This document shows, one piece after another, positions 35,392 through 46,655 of a stretch of DNA of 64,000 bases (the first letter of the stretch is position 1; every line of letters starts with the position of its first letter). The notes below the pieces were generated by a model. That model saw only the letters and a list, made by a program, of their open reading frames with translations. It was not told the origin of the DNA and searched no databases. This DNA comes from Pannonibacter indicus. GTDB taxonomy: Bacteria; Pseudomonadota; Alphaproteobacteria; Rhizobiales; Stappiaceae. The translations under genes were made by a program, and so were the position numbers. The stretch is from contig NZ_LIPT01000002.1 of assembly GCF_001418225.1 (NCBI RefSeq), positions 62,001 through 126,000 on the forward strand. The letters run 5' to 3'.

Positions 35392-36461
35392 TGGGCGGCC
35401 TCCTCAAAACTGACGGTTTCGCCGGGGCTCAGAAATTTGGTGCCGTTGATGACCACCAGTTCCCCCGCCGTGACGCCTGAGGCGACCGTGAAGGCACCGC
35501 TGCTATAGGCCAGCACCTCGACCGGGCGCAGCAAGACCTTGCGCTCAGCCGGGTCCACCACCCAGACAGCCGTGCGCCCGGCATCCGAGGCCATCGCCGG
35601 GGCAGGAAGCTCGATCACAGGCACAGGCTTGTAGCTCAAGGTGGCGGTCACCGGACTGCCAAGGCGCAGGGAGGCGGTGTCCTCAAGCTGCATTTTCACC
35701 CGGATCGTGCCGGTGGACGGGTCAATCGCCGGGGAGATTTCGCGGATCACCGCCTTGGCCGGCGTGCCGCCGCTCAGGGGCGAAACCAGCACCAAAGGTT
35801 CCAGCTTGCGGTCCAGAAAGACCGATTCATCCAGATTGAGCACCACGTCGAGCGGGCCGTCATGAGCAAGGGAGAAGACCTGCTGCGAGGCCTGCGCCAC
35901 CTGCCCCACCTCGGCGCTGCGGGCGGTGATGACCCCATCCGCATCGGCCTTGAGGCTGGTCCGCTCAAGCGCATCGCGCGCCCGGCCGGCCTGCGCCTGC
36001 GCGGCTTCCACATTGGCCTGCGCGCGCGTCAGCTGCTCCTGGGCGCTGTCCAGCGAGGCCCGCGTGGTAACTCCGCTTTCAAACAGCCGCTGCTGCCGGT
36101 CAAAGGCCTGCTGCGCCTGCGTGCGTTCGGCCATGGCGGAATTGAGCGAGGCAACCGCCACGTCCAGATCCGCCTGCTGCTCGCTCGGATCGATCCGCGC
36201 CAGCACCTGACCGGCGGTGACGCGGCCGCCCACATCCACCAGCCGCTCGATGATCCGGCCCGTCACCTGAAAGGAGAGGTTCGACTGCACCCGGGCGCGG
36301 ATTTCCCCCGTCGCCGTCACCGTGTCCGGCACGGAGACCTCGCGCACCTTCGTCACCTGAACCAGCCGCTCAGGCTTCTGCTGCGGCTCATCCTGCGGCC
36401 CGCAGGCCGCCAGAAAGGCGGCAGCGAGCATCCAGGGAATATGTGTGGCTATCCGTCGCAT
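35388..36461 (-). CDS. RND efflux periplasmic adaptor lipoprotein (distal, second copy)
   Basis: A 357-residue adaptor of the same family: lipobox FLAAC (about residue 19), lipoyl motif and coiled coil (about 80-165, rich in Gln/Ala with RTQAQQAFDRQQRLFESGV). I chose ATG 36461, which starts the signal peptide directly. First gene of the operon; TetR is divergent. Two different adaptors for one pump is a known arrangement in some RND systems. Confidence 0.92.
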   Translation of the reverse strand: MRRIATHIPWMLAAAFLAACGPQDEPQQKPERLVQVTKVREVSVPDTVTATGEIRARVQSNLSFQVTGRIIERLVDVGGRVTAGQVLARIDPSEQQADLDVAVASLNSAMAERTQAQQAFDRQQRLFESGVTTRASLDSAQEQLTRAQANVEAAQAQAGRARDALERTSLKADADGVITARSAEVGQVAQASQQVFSLAHDGPLDVVLNLDESVFLDRKLEPLVLVSPLSGGTPAKAVIREISPAIDPSTGTIRVKMQLEDTASLRLGSPVTATLSYKPVPVIELPAPAMASDAGRTAVWVVDPAERKVLLRPVEVLAYSSGAFTVASGVTAGELVVINGTKFLSPGETVSFEEAAQ

Positions 36462-36497
36462 GATTGCCCCTTTCGCAGAAAGATGCGGCAAATTATT

Positions 36498-36519
36498 ATT
36501 GACTGACTCGAAGGTCAAT
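36498..36519. promoter_or_regulatory. Candidate TetR operator
   Basis: ATTGAC-N10-GTCAAT inverted repeat (with partial inner symmetry) in the divergent region, 37 bp upstream of the adaptor gene start. Confidence 0.45.
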
Positions 36520-36545
36520 GGAAAAACAGCAATCAGGTAAATGCC

Positions 36546-36633
36546 ACTTTTCGATGAGCTTGCCTCACCGGGCAGTAGTCAAGCCCGCGCGGCGGTTGAG
36601 CCTCTTCAAGGCGTGATGCGTCAGCATCGAAAG
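36546..36633 (+). repeat. Intergenic repeat element, copy 2
   Basis: Shares TCGATGAGCTTGCCTCA, TCAAGCCCG and AAGGCGTGATGCGTCAGCATCGAAAG with the other copies. The hairpin is partly decayed but keeps U-G wobble pairs on the plus-strand RNA. The antisense 20-codon ORF is intact (36565-36627, minus; starts MLTHHALK, ends GLTTAR). Lies between the efflux operon and its TetR gene. Confidence 0.8.
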
Positions 36634-36678
36634 TCTTGATAGAAATGATGCGCCAGAACAAAAACCGGACCTGGAAGA

Positions 36679-37296
36679 ATGACACCAAAGGCCAAGCTCA
36701 CCCGTGCCGAACGCAAGGCCCTGCGCCCCGCCCAGATTCTGGATGCGGCCTTTGAGGAATTTGTGACACACGGCTTCACCGCCGCACGCGTGGAAGACAT
36801 CGCCGGGCGCATCGGCGTGACCAAAGGCACGGTCTATGTCTATTTTCCCACCAAGGACGAGCTGTTCACCGCCATGCTCAATCACATTGCGGTGCCGCTG
36901 GAAGATCTGGTGGCAGAAACCCGCAGCCTCACCGGCACCTGCACGGAGCGGCTGCAGCGGCTGATCCTGCTCAGCTATGAAAAGGTGGTGGAGGACCGGC
37001 GCATGCGCGAGTTGATGCGCTTCGTCGTTTCGGAGAGCAGCCGTTTTCCGCAGGTCATCGACCTGCACCACACCCAGTTCGTCGAGCCGCTGATGGACCA
37101 GATCCAGAGCCTTCTCGACGAAGGCATCGCCTCAGGCGAATTCCGCAAAAGCCCCGCCGCCACCGCCAGCGTCATCGCAGGTCCCGTGCTGGCCATGATG
37201 ATCGAACACCTCATATTCGCCGGCCGCCAGCCCACCGGCCTCGACACCCACATCGCCGGGCATCTGGATCTGGTGATGGCGGGGTTGAAAGCGTAG
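36679..37296 (+). CDS. TetR-family transcriptional regulator
   Basis: A 205-residue TetR regulator: N-terminal HTH with AARVEDIAGRIGVTKGTVYVYFPTKDELF (about 36-64), then an all-helical ligand domain. Divergent from the RND operon, so it is its likely repressor. ATG at 36679. Confidence 0.92.
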   Translation: MTPKAKLTRAERKALRPAQILDAAFEEFVTHGFTAARVEDIAGRIGVTKGTVYVYFPTKDELFTAMLNHIAVPLEDLVAETRSLTGTCTERLQRLILLSYEKVVEDRRMRELMRFVVSESSRFPQVIDLHHTQFVEPLMDQIQSLLDEGIASGEFRKSPAATASVIAGPVLAMMIEHLIFAGRQPTGLDTHIAGHLDLVMAGLKA

Positions 37297-37365
37297 AGGG
37301 CACGCCGCTGCAAGCGCTGGCCCGTTGCGGAGCTGCGGACGCGTGTCAATTTTCAGGGAAGTGAA

Positions 37366-37455
<90 letters not shown>

Positions 37456-38170
37456 GCGGCACACGTCAAACGTGGTCTCAAGTGGCGCGGAACATAGACA
37501 AGGGTTCCGACCCCCGCAAGAGGCAATTTCGGCTTTTGCCGGTTTTTTTGCCATGCACAGCCGGGACCGGCAGAAAGCCTTGAGCGGCAAGGGATTGAGG
37601 GTGTTTTCAGGAGCAGCAGGCTTCACTTGCGTCTCCTTTTTCCGTTCAGCCACCCGTCCGCCGGTGATGAGCAGGCCGTTCCCCGGTCAATGCCGCCACA
37701 CGCCCGGCCTTCACCGCCATGTCTGCCGGAGTAAACTGCATGATTTCCGGGGATACTGGATCCCCACCTTCGTGGGGATGACAGCCCCACCCTTGGCAAG
37801 CCGTCATGCCCGGCAGCAACGCCGCCTCAATACACACGTGGCGCCACCAGCAGACGCCACTTGCCGGGGCCGCACGCGCCCCGGTGCAGACTGCACGGAA
37901 CCGGCACACGAGGCGCCGTCCCGGACGAAGCGCAGCGGAGATCCGGGAACCACTCGTGCGCAGAGCGGTCGGTGGAGCTTCCGGCGGCAACCCGTTGCCA
38001 AGGCTCAGGACGATGGCGCCCCTCTGCGAGCGAGTGGTCCCGGCTCAAAGGCCGGGGTGACCCAGTGCCTGCGGGCAGCGCTGCGCCTGACTGCCAGAGA
38101 AAAGCTGCCGCGCCATGCCTGCCCGCCTTTGCCGGGGGCGGAAAAATGGCGGTTTGCGGCGGGGTGTGGA
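37456..38170. other. Gene-free intergenic region of about 0.7 kb
   Basis: Between the tRNA-Ser and the rplU promoter I see no supportable gene. The open frames here are low-complexity readings through repeats and the tRNA complement. The second half (37738-38060) is made of repeat sequences. Confidence 0.7.
37738..38060. repeat. Cluster of dispersed intergenic repeats
   Basis: Contains GGATCCCCACCTTCGTGGGGAT, a short palindromic repeat family common in proteobacterial genomes, and CGGACGAAGCGCAGCGGAGA followed by TCCGGGA, common in Rhizobiales and Rhodobacterales intergenic DNA. Arms at 37943-37965 and 38022-38043 form a long imperfect inverted repeat (ACCACTCG against CGAGTGGT at the core) enclosing about 56 bp. 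Confidence 0.6.
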
Positions 38171-38200
38171 TTGACTTTCCTTTGGTCGCGGCGTTATACA
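38171..38200 (+). promoter_or_regulatory. rplU-rpmA promoter
   Basis: TTGACT (38171-38176), 18 bp, TATACA (38195-38200). Leaves a leader of about 205 nt before rplU that includes TGCCGGA/TCCGGCA arms (38277-38332), possibly a structured leader. Confidence 0.65.
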
Positions 38201-38414
38201 GCCTACGCTCAGTGAAATAGGGTCAATAGGCCTTGTGCACTGTGCTGTCTCCAGGCCTCCAACCATCCAGCATTGCTGCCGGATTTTCCGCAGGGCTGGC
38301 TGTTCCCGAAGAGAAGAAACTCCGGCATGGGCCAGACGGCCTGCGGCGTGGTTTCGGCCGGTGGGAGGGGTTCCCGAGATGCGGCAACAGAACGAAAAAA
38401 AGGACGTGCAAGAC

Positions 38415-38789
38415 ATGTTCGCAGTGATCAAGACCGGCGGTAAGCAGTACACCGTCGCACAGGACGACCTCCTGAAGGTCGAAAAGCTCGACGCCGAAGC
38501 CGGCGCCACCGTGACCTTTGAAGAGGTCCTGATGATCGGCAATGGCGAGGAAACGACCGTTGGCGCGCCGCTCGTGGCTGGCGCCACCGTGACTGCGGAA
38601 GTGGTCGATCAGGCCCGCACCCGCAAGATCATCATTTTCAAGAAGCGCCGCCGTCAGAATTCCCGGCGCCGCAACGGTCACCGTCAGTCGTATACGCTGG
38701 TCAAGGTGACGGCCATCTCCACCGGCGACGCAAAGCCGGCGAAGAAGACCACCAAGAAGGCAAAGGCTGAGGAAGCTGCTGGCGAGTAA
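38415..38789 (+). CDS. rplU: 50S ribosomal protein L21
   Basis: A 124-residue L21: [18 protein letters not shown] at the N-terminus, [21 protein letters not shown] in the rRNA-binding part, and a Lys/Ala-rich tail typical of alphaproteobacteria. The longer open frame upstream is not used; ATG 38415 is the family start. Forms an operon with rpmA (50 bp gap). Confidence 0.97.
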   Translation: MFAVIKTGGKQYTVAQDDLLKVEKLDAEAGATVTFEEVLMIGNGEETTVGAPLVAGATVTAEVVDQARTRKIIIFKKRRRQNSRRRNGHRQSYTLVKVTAISTGDAKPAKKTTKKAKAEEAAGE

Positions 38790-38839
38790 TCGCCGCCACC
38801 TCAGCGCAACTTGAACAGCGAAAGACGAGGAGTTTCGTC

Positions 38840-39109
38840 ATGGCACACAAAAAAGCAGGCGGTTCATCCCGCAACGGCCGCGACTCCGCCGGCCGCCGCC
38901 TCGGCATCAAGAAGTTCGGCGGCGAAGCCGTGATTCCGGGCAACATCATCGCACGTCAGCGCGGCACCACCTGGCATCCGGGCAACGGCGTCGGCATGGG
39001 CAAGGATCACACCATTTTTGCGACCGTAGAGGGCAAAGTGGAATTCCAGGCCAAATCCAACGGCCGAACCTTCATTAACGTGCTGCCGGCAGCGGTAGCA
39101 GCGGAGTAA
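38840..39109 (+). CDS. rpmA: 50S ribosomal protein L27
   Basis: An 89-residue L27: [20 protein letters not shown] and the core [18 protein letters not shown]. Located near the peptidyl-transferase centre of the ribosome. Followed by a strong terminator at 39178. Confidence 0.98.
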   Translation: MAHKKAGGSSRNGRDSAGRRLGIKKFGGEAVIPGNIIARQRGTTWHPGNGVGMGKDHTIFATVEGKVEFQAKSNGRTFINVLPAAVAAE

Positions 39110-39177
39110 AGCCGAGTGAAACCATGTTCGCCGGCGTCCTGATCGACCCGGCGGTTCTGGTGAACCGGTCAAAGTTC

Positions 39178-39214
39178 AAGGGGAGATGGGACGCCATCTC
39201 CCCTTTTCGTTTTT
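39178..39214 (+). terminator. Rho-independent terminator after rpmA
   Basis: A perfect 12-bp stem (AAGGGGAGATGG and complement, GACG loop) followed by TTTTCGTTTTTC. It stands only about 8 bp before the ribosome site of the next gene. Confidence 0.88.
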
Positions 39215-39232
39215 CTTTGACCGGAGGAAGTT

Positions 39233-39838
39233 ATGGTTGTCGAGAGTGAAGGATACTTAGACGAAAGCAGTCTGGTTGCGGCCCGGATGCCGCTGGAAGG
39301 GGTTCGTGTCCGGCTCGATATGCCGCGCAAGGACGATCTGGCAGACATTGTATTTCTCGCCAACAACCGCAAGATTGCCTCGCATCTGGCCACCATGCCC
39401 CATCCCTTCGCTCTGGAGGATGCGCGGGCCATCGTGCGGAAGAGCCAGACGGCAACTCCCCATTACGCAAGTTTTGCCATCCGCCTGAAGGCCACCGGCC
39501 GCTTCATCGGACAGGCCAAGTATGCCGCCGCCGAACCGGGCGGGCCGATCCAGGTCGGCTACTGGCTGGGCGAGCCCTTCTGGGGCTGCGGCTTTGCCAC
39601 CGAAGCGCTGCACCGGCTGGTCGATCACGCCTTCAGCAACGGCGACATGTATGAGCTGCAGGGCAGCTGCCGCGTCACCAATCCGGCCTCGCGCCGGGTG
39701 CTGATCAAGAGCGGCTTCCAGTACCGCGACCAGGGCATGGCCCGGTCGCTGGGGGCCGGCGGCAATGTGCCCATCGAGCGCTTCGTGCTGGAGCGCTCCG
39801 TCTGGCGCTCGCTGAAGCAATGGGGAGGCCAGTCATGA
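39233..39838 (+). CDS. GNAT N-acetyltransferase, RimJ/RimL type (1 of 3)
   Basis: A 201-residue GNAT of the Acetyltransf_3 group: the YWLGEPFWGCGFATEAL motif (about 104-120) and NPASRRVLIKSGF. GGAGGA precedes the ATG; a start at 39287 is possible. It begins just after the rpmA terminator and overlaps the next GNAT by 4 bp. Possibly acts on protein N-termini or an antibiotic; not determinable. Confidence 0.87.
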   Translation: MVVESEGYLDESSLVAARMPLEGVRVRLDMPRKDDLADIVFLANNRKIASHLATMPHPFALEDARAIVRKSQTATPHYASFAIRLKATGRFIGQAKYAAAEPGGPIQVGYWLGEPFWGCGFATEALHRLVDHAFSNGDMYELQGSCRVTNPASRRVLIKSGFQYRDQGMARSLGAGGNVPIERFVLERSVWRSLKQWGGQS

Positions 39839-40404
39839 GCCGCTTGCCGGAACTGCGCACCCGCCGCCTCATCCTGCGCCCCTTGCGCGGGGAGGATTCG
39901 GAGGCCATCGCCCGCCTGTGCGGGCAGGAATTCGAGGTTGTCCGCTGGCTGACAAGCATGGCCTGGCCCTATGAAGAGGGCTCGGCCGAGGCCTTCACGG
40001 CCCGGGCGATGACCTGTGATCCGGTGGAGGAGGCGGCCGTCTTCGCCATCACGCTGGGCGGCGTCTTCATTGGCGTCATGGCGATCGACGCGCCGGGCGA
40101 GCTGGCGGAAGCGGCCGGCTGCCCGACCATCGGCTACTGGCTGGGCCGCCCCTTCCAGGGCTTCGGTTATGCCGGGGAAGCAGCGGAAGCGGCGCTCGAC
40201 TGGGCCTTTGCCGCCCATGGCTGCACGGCCGTTGCCGCGCGGGTGTTCGAGGAAAATGCCGCCTCGCGGGCACTCCTGCGCAAGCTTGGCTTCCAGCCGG
40301 AAGCCATCACCGAGCGCTATGCAAGGGCACTGGACCGCAAGGTGCGCAACATCGTCGTGCGGCTGGATGGCAAGGCCTTCCGCCAGCGCAAGGCGGCAGC
40401 CTGA
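39835..40404 (+). CDS. GNAT N-acetyltransferase, RimJ/RimL type (2 of 3)
   Basis: A 189-residue GNAT: TRRLILRPLRGED at the start, YWLGRPFQGFGYAGEAAEAA core and ASRALLRKLGF. The ATG at 39835 overlaps the previous stop (ATGA) and has GGGGAGG upstream. Paralogue of its two neighbours. Confidence 0.88.
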   Translation: MSRLPELRTRRLILRPLRGEDSEAIARLCGQEFEVVRWLTSMAWPYEEGSAEAFTARAMTCDPVEEAAVFAITLGGVFIGVMAIDAPGELAEAAGCPTIGYWLGRPFQGFGYAGEAAEAALDWAFAAHGCTAVAARVFEENAASRALLRKLGFQPEAITERYARALDRKVRNIVVRLDGKAFRQRKAAA

Positions 40405-40970
40405 TGGGCACGGCGCAGAGCGGCGGCAAATGGCAGGGCCTGCCGCTCGGCACACCCCGGCTGACCTTGCGCCCGGCACGGGCCGCCGATGCCGCTGATA
40501 TTGTCCCGCTGGCCGGGGATATCGAGGTCTCCCGCACGCTGGCGCGGATGCCGCATCCCTATACGGCAGACCATGCGCAAGCCTGGCTGCAGGCGGCGAT
40601 GGACGGGACGGATCTGACCACCATCAATCTGGTCATTGACCGGAATGATGCCTTCATTGGCTCGATCACGTTTCGCGAGTTGCACGCAAGCCCCCTGATC
40701 GGGTATTGGCTTGGCCGCCCCTTCTGGGGTCAGGGCCTGATGAGCGAAGCCCTGAAGGCTGCGCTTGGCTGGTTCTTTGCCGTCACAGATCATGAGGCTC
40801 TGGAGGCAGAGGTCATGACGGGCAATGCCGCGTCGCTGGCTGCGCTGCGCAGGCTGGGGTTCCGCGAGACGGGCACCGGCACCTGCGCCAGCCTTGCCAC
40901 CGGCACGGCGGCGGCTTCAATCCGCACACGCCTTGAGCGCGCGCGTTTTCTGGAATCTAGTGATGCCTGA
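40404..40970 (+). CDS. GNAT N-acetyltransferase, RimJ/RimL type (3 of 3)
   Basis: A 188-residue GNAT: TPRLTLRPARAAD, YWLGRPFWGQGLMSEALKAA and NAASLAALRRLGF. Starts on the last base of the previous stop (TGATG). Ends 27 bp before obgE. Confidence 0.88.
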   Translation: MGTAQSGGKWQGLPLGTPRLTLRPARAADAADIVPLAGDIEVSRTLARMPHPYTADHAQAWLQAAMDGTDLTTINLVIDRNDAFIGSITFRELHASPLIGYWLGRPFWGQGLMSEALKAALGWFFAVTDHEALEAEVMTGNAASLAALRRLGFRETGTGTCASLATGTAAASIRTRLERARFLESSDA

Positions 40971-43183
<2,213 letters not shown>

Positions 43184-43193
43184 GGAAAATCCG

Positions 43194-44474
43194 ATGCAGG
43201 ACAAGGTTGAAGCAAGCAGCATTACGGCACTGATGGCGGATCTGGGCAAGCGTGCCCGCGCCGCAGCCCGCAAGCTCAGCCTTGCCCCAGAGGAGCAGAA
43301 GAACCGCGCCCTGCGCGCCATGGCCTCTGCCGTGCGCGAGGCAACGCCCGCGATCCTTGCCGCCAATGCGCGGGACGTGGAAACGATGACGGCCAACGGC
43401 CAGACGGCTTCGTTCCTCGACCGCGGCACGCTGACGGCGGAGCGGATCGAGGATATCGCCCGGGCGCTTGAGGCTATCGCCGCCCTGCCCGATCCGGTTG
43501 GCAGCGTCATGTCCGAATGGGAGCGCCCCAACGGGCTGAAGATCGAGCGCGTGCGCACGCCGCTCGGCGTCATCGGCGTCATTTACGAAAGCCGCCCCAA
43601 CGTTACGGCAGATGCCGGAGCGCTGTGCCTGAAGGCTGGCAATGCGGTGATCCTGCGCGGCGGGTCCGACACACTGCAATCAAACCTTGCCATACACGCT
43701 GCCCTGCAGAAGGGGCTGGAAGCGGCCAGCCTGCCGGGCGATGCCATCCAGCTGGTGCCGGTGGCAGACCGCGATGCCGTCGGCGAAATGCTGAAGGGCC
43801 TTGGCGGCAATCTGGACGTGATCGTGCCGCGCGGCGGCAAGAGCCTTGTCGCACGGGTGCAGAACGACGCGCGCGTGCCCGTCTTCGCGCATCTGGAAGG
43901 CATCGTGCACATCTTCCTCGACAAGGCGGCCGATCCGGCAAAGGCAACGGATGTGATCGTCAATTCCAAGCTGCGCCGCACCGGCATCTGCGGCGCTTTG
44001 GAAACGCTGCTGGTGGACCGCGCCGTGGCCCGGGACCTGCTGCCCGGCATCATCAAGGCGCTGCAGGACAAGGGCTGCGAGGTGCGCGGCGATGCAGAGG
44101 TGCAGCATCTGTGCCCCGGCACGCTTGCCGCAACGGATGAGGACTGGACGACCGAGTATCTCGACAAGATCCTCTCCGTGCGCATCGTCGGCGGGCTGAA
44201 TGAAGCGATCGAGCATATCGAGACCTTCGGCTCGCATCACACCGACTGCATCCTGACCGAGGACGAAGAGGCGGCGTGCCGTTTCTTTGCCGAGGTGGAT
44301 TCGGCCATCGTGCTGCACAATGCCTCCACCCAGTTTGCCGATGGCGGCGAATTCGGCATGGGCGCGGAAATCGGCATTGCCACGGGCCGCATGCATGCGC
44401 GCGGGCCTGTGGGGGTCGAGCAGCTGACCTCCTTCAAGTACCGCGTACACGGCAACGGCCAGCTTCGCCCGTAA
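43194..44474 (+). CDS. proA: Gamma-glutamyl phosphate reductase
   Basis: A 426-residue aldehyde-dehydrogenase-superfamily enzyme: [31 protein letters not shown], and the catalytic Cys in [15 protein letters not shown]. Second step of proline synthesis. ATG 43194 with TGAGGAAAA; longer frames overlap proB. Confidence 0.97.
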   Translation: MQDKVEASSITALMADLGKRARAAARKLSLAPEEQKNRALRAMASAVREATPAILAANARDVETMTANGQTASFLDRGTLTAERIEDIARALEAIAALPDPVGSVMSEWERPNGLKIERVRTPLGVIGVIYESRPNVTADAGALCLKAGNAVILRGGSDTLQSNLAIHAALQKGLEAASLPGDAIQLVPVADRDAVGEMLKGLGGNLDVIVPRGGKSLVARVQNDARVPVFAHLEGIVHIFLDKAADPAKATDVIVNSKLRRTGICGALETLLVDRAVARDLLPGIIKALQDKGCEVRGDAEVQHLCPGTLAATDEDWTTEYLDKILSVRIVGGLNEAIEHIETFGSHHTDCILTEDEEAACRFFAEVDSAIVLHNASTQFADGGEFGMGAEIGIATGRMHARGPVGVEQLTSFKYRVHGNGQLRP

Positions 44475-44486
44475 CGGACCCATGAC

Positions 44487-45131
44487 GTGACATCATCCGC
44501 CACCGGCCGGTTCGAGGCCGATCCCCGCTGGACCAGACTGCCGCATGCGGAGCCGGGCAACCGGATCGGCCTTTTCGGCGGCTCGTTCAATCCGGCCCAT
44601 TCGGGGCACCGCCTCGTGGCGGAAACGGCGCTGAACCGGCTGAAGCTGGATCAGGTGTGGTGGCTGGTGACGCCCGGAAACCCGCTGAAGGACCATGGCG
44701 ATCTGGCGCCGCTGAGCCAGCGGCTGGAACAGGCCGCCGCCCTTGCGCGCCATCCGCGCATGAAGGTGACGGCCATTGAAGCGCGGCTGGGCACGGCCTA
44801 TACGGCTGAGACGCTGGCACGGCTGAAGGGCCTGCGGCCGGATCTTGCCTTCGCCTGGATCATGGGAGCGGACAATCTCGCCAGCTTCCACCGCTGGCAG
44901 GACTGGCGGGGAATTCTCAATCAGGTCACCGTCGCTGTGGTCAACCGGCCCGGCGCGTCCCTGTCACCTCTCTTTGCTCCCGCAGCAAGAGCCTTTGCCC
45001 GCTACCGGCTGGCTGAAGTGGATGCGCCGCTGGCACTGTCCATGAAGCCGCCGCACTGGGTTTTCCTGCATGCGCCGCTGGACCCGGTCTCCTCGACACT
45101 CCTGCGCGCCAGACAGAAGGAAGGGCTCTGA
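44487..45131 (+). CDS. nadD: Nicotinate-nucleotide adenylyltransferase
   Basis: A 214-residue nucleotidyltransferase: GLFGGSFNPAHSGHR (nucleotide-binding H-x-G-H type), WWLVTPGNPLK, FAWIMGADNLASFHRW and the C-terminal SSTLLRAR. Adenylates NaMN in NAD synthesis. GTG start at 44487, 12 bp after proA. Confidence 0.94.
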   Translation: MTSSATGRFEADPRWTRLPHAEPGNRIGLFGGSFNPAHSGHRLVAETALNRLKLDQVWWLVTPGNPLKDHGDLAPLSQRLEQAAALARHPRMKVTAIEARLGTAYTAETLARLKGLRPDLAFAWIMGADNLASFHRWQDWRGILNQVTVAVVNRPGASLSPLFAPAARAFARYRLAEVDAPLALSMKPPHWVFLHAPLDPVSSTLLRARQKEGL

Positions 45132-45374
45132 ATACAGGCACTTGCGGCAACCGGACACGGGCGGGGCCTGATGCCTCTGCGTCCGGCAGCCCAAACCTGA
45201 GGCGTCAAAGAATTAACACTGACACGGCTTGTGTCTTGAAAATGACAGATATGAAGCACTATTCTCGGGGCAGATGGCAGATCCAGGGTCTGAAACTCTG
45301 CCGTCCTTGTGGTGCGAAACGGGGATGCCCGGGCATCCCTATCCAACCTGTGGCGAAAGGCGAAACACCTGAGC

Positions 45375-45773
45375 ATGACCTTGCACTCCGGAGAGGCACA
45401 CGTGTCCTCTCCCACTCAGCCGTCTTTGGACGTAGCTCCCAAAGGCACTCTGATCGACGCGATCCTCTCCAGTCTCGACGCTTCGAAAGCGGAAGAGATC
45501 GTCTCCCTCGACATCGCGGGCAAAAGCTCGCTGGCCGATTTCATGGTGATCGCCTCCGGGCGTTCGCACCGGCATGTGGGCGCCATCGCCGACCACCTGC
45601 TGCGCGACATCAAGGAATTGGGCTTCGGCAATGCCCGTATCGAAGGCCAGACCCATTGTGACTGGGTGCTGATCGACGCCGGTGACGTGATTGTCCACGT
45701 CTTCCGTCCGGAAGTCCGCGGCTTCTACAATCTTGAGAAGATGTGGTCTGCCGACGCGAACGACGTGCAGTAA
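45375..45773 (+). CDS. rsfS: Ribosomal silencing factor RsfS
   Basis: A 132-residue RsfS/Iojap protein: DLSLDIAGKSSLADFMV-like segment (EEIVSLDIAGKSSLADFMV), ASGRSHRHVGAIADHL, GQTHCDWVLIDAGDVIVHVF and FYNLEKMW. Binds L14 and blocks subunit joining. ATG 45375 is chosen; a GTG at 45402 would also fit. Confidence 0.93.
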   Translation: MTLHSGEAHVSSPTQPSLDVAPKGTLIDAILSSLDASKAEEIVSLDIAGKSSLADFMVIASGRSHRHVGAIADHLLRDIKELGFGNARIEGQTHCDWVLIDAGDVIVHVFRPEVRGFYNLEKMWSADANDVQ

Positions 45774-45863
45774 GGCCAAAGCTGGCCCGGCCAGATGCGC
45801 AAAAGGTATCTGGCCTGACGGCCCTTGGAGCTCCCGGCAGCAAACGCCGGGGGAACGTAATTC

Positions 45864-46346
45864 ATGCGCTATGTCATAGCGGCTGTCGGCCGCATGAAAT
45901 CCGGTCCGGAGCGCGAGCTGCTGGACCGTTATCTCGACCGTGCCCGCAAGACCGGCCGGGCTCTTGGCGTGACTGCGGTCGATGTCACCGAGACGGTGGA
46001 AAGCCGTGCCCAGCGCGCAGAGGACCGCAAGGCGGAAGAAGCACAGATTCTGCTCTCGGGCCTGCATCCGCGCGCAAGGCTGATTGCCCTCGATGAAACC
46101 GGCAAGACCATGGCGAGCCCCGCCTTTGCAGAGGTTCTGCGCGGCTGGATGGACGAAGGCTGTCCGGAAATCGTGCTGGCCATCGGCGGCGCGGACGGCC
46201 ACGGCTCCGATCTTCTGGCCCGTGCCGACCTGAAGCTTGCCTTTGGCGCCATGACCTGGCCGCATCAGATCGTGCGCATTCTGGTGGCAGAACAGGTCTA
46301 CCGGGCGCTGACGATCCAGTCCGGCCACCCCTATCACAGGGTTTGA
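45864..46346 (+). CDS. rlmH: 23S rRNA (pseudouridine1915-N3)-methyltransferase RlmH
   Basis: A 160-residue SPOUT methyltransferase: LIALDETGKTMASPAFAEVL, IGGADGHGSDLL, MTWPHQIVRILVAEQVYRA and C-terminal GHPYHRV. Follows rsfS as in many alphaproteobacteria. Its 3' end abuts the decayed repeat copy 4. Confidence 0.95.
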   Translation: MRYVIAAVGRMKSGPERELLDRYLDRARKTGRALGVTAVDVTETVESRAQRAEDRKAEEAQILLSGLHPRARLIALDETGKTMASPAFAEVLRGWMDEGCPEIVLAIGGADGHGSDLLARADLKLAFGAMTWPHQIVRILVAEQVYRALTIQSGHPYHRV

Positions 46347-46352
46347 TGGCAG

Positions 46353-46400
46353 GCCCGTGCGGTGTCTGAGCGAGGCCAAGGCGTGATGCGCCGGCATCCC
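46353..46400 (+). repeat. Intergenic repeat element, decayed copy 4
   Basis: Keeps AGGCCCGTGCGG, TGAG, CCAAGGCGTGATGCG and GGCATC in the same order and spacing as copies 1-3, but the left hairpin is missing and the antisense frame runs on without the conserved stop. Lies directly after rlmH. Confidence 0.55.
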
Positions 46401-46655
46401 TGTCCCTGGCATGGGCAAGATCTGCGGTCAGCTTCACGCAAGATGACAAAATGATCATCTGCACCGGCTTTTCCGGCCCGGATCCCGCCGCATTTGCGCT
46501 CTAGTTTCTCTGCTGTGGAGCGAACGGGACGGTAAACGCTTCGTTAATGACAAGGCCGCATCCTCGCCTCACATATCTGGCTGTCCCGGTGGAATCACTC
46601 TCCGGGCGGAGGGTATGCCGAGACAGGTGCCTCCGGCACATCTGACAGGACGATC
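46401..46655. other. Intergenic region before the EnvC-like gene
   Basis: About 255 bp without a gene. It contains TAAA-N7-TTAA (46533-46547), a degenerate CtrA-like sequence about 110 bp before the EnvC-like start. Nothing else is clear. Confidence 0.35.

Noticed and set aside
38201-38414. Known L21 leader riboregulator before rplU
   Set aside because: A long leader with short complementary arms exists, but it does not match a structure I can name; left as a comment on the promoter.
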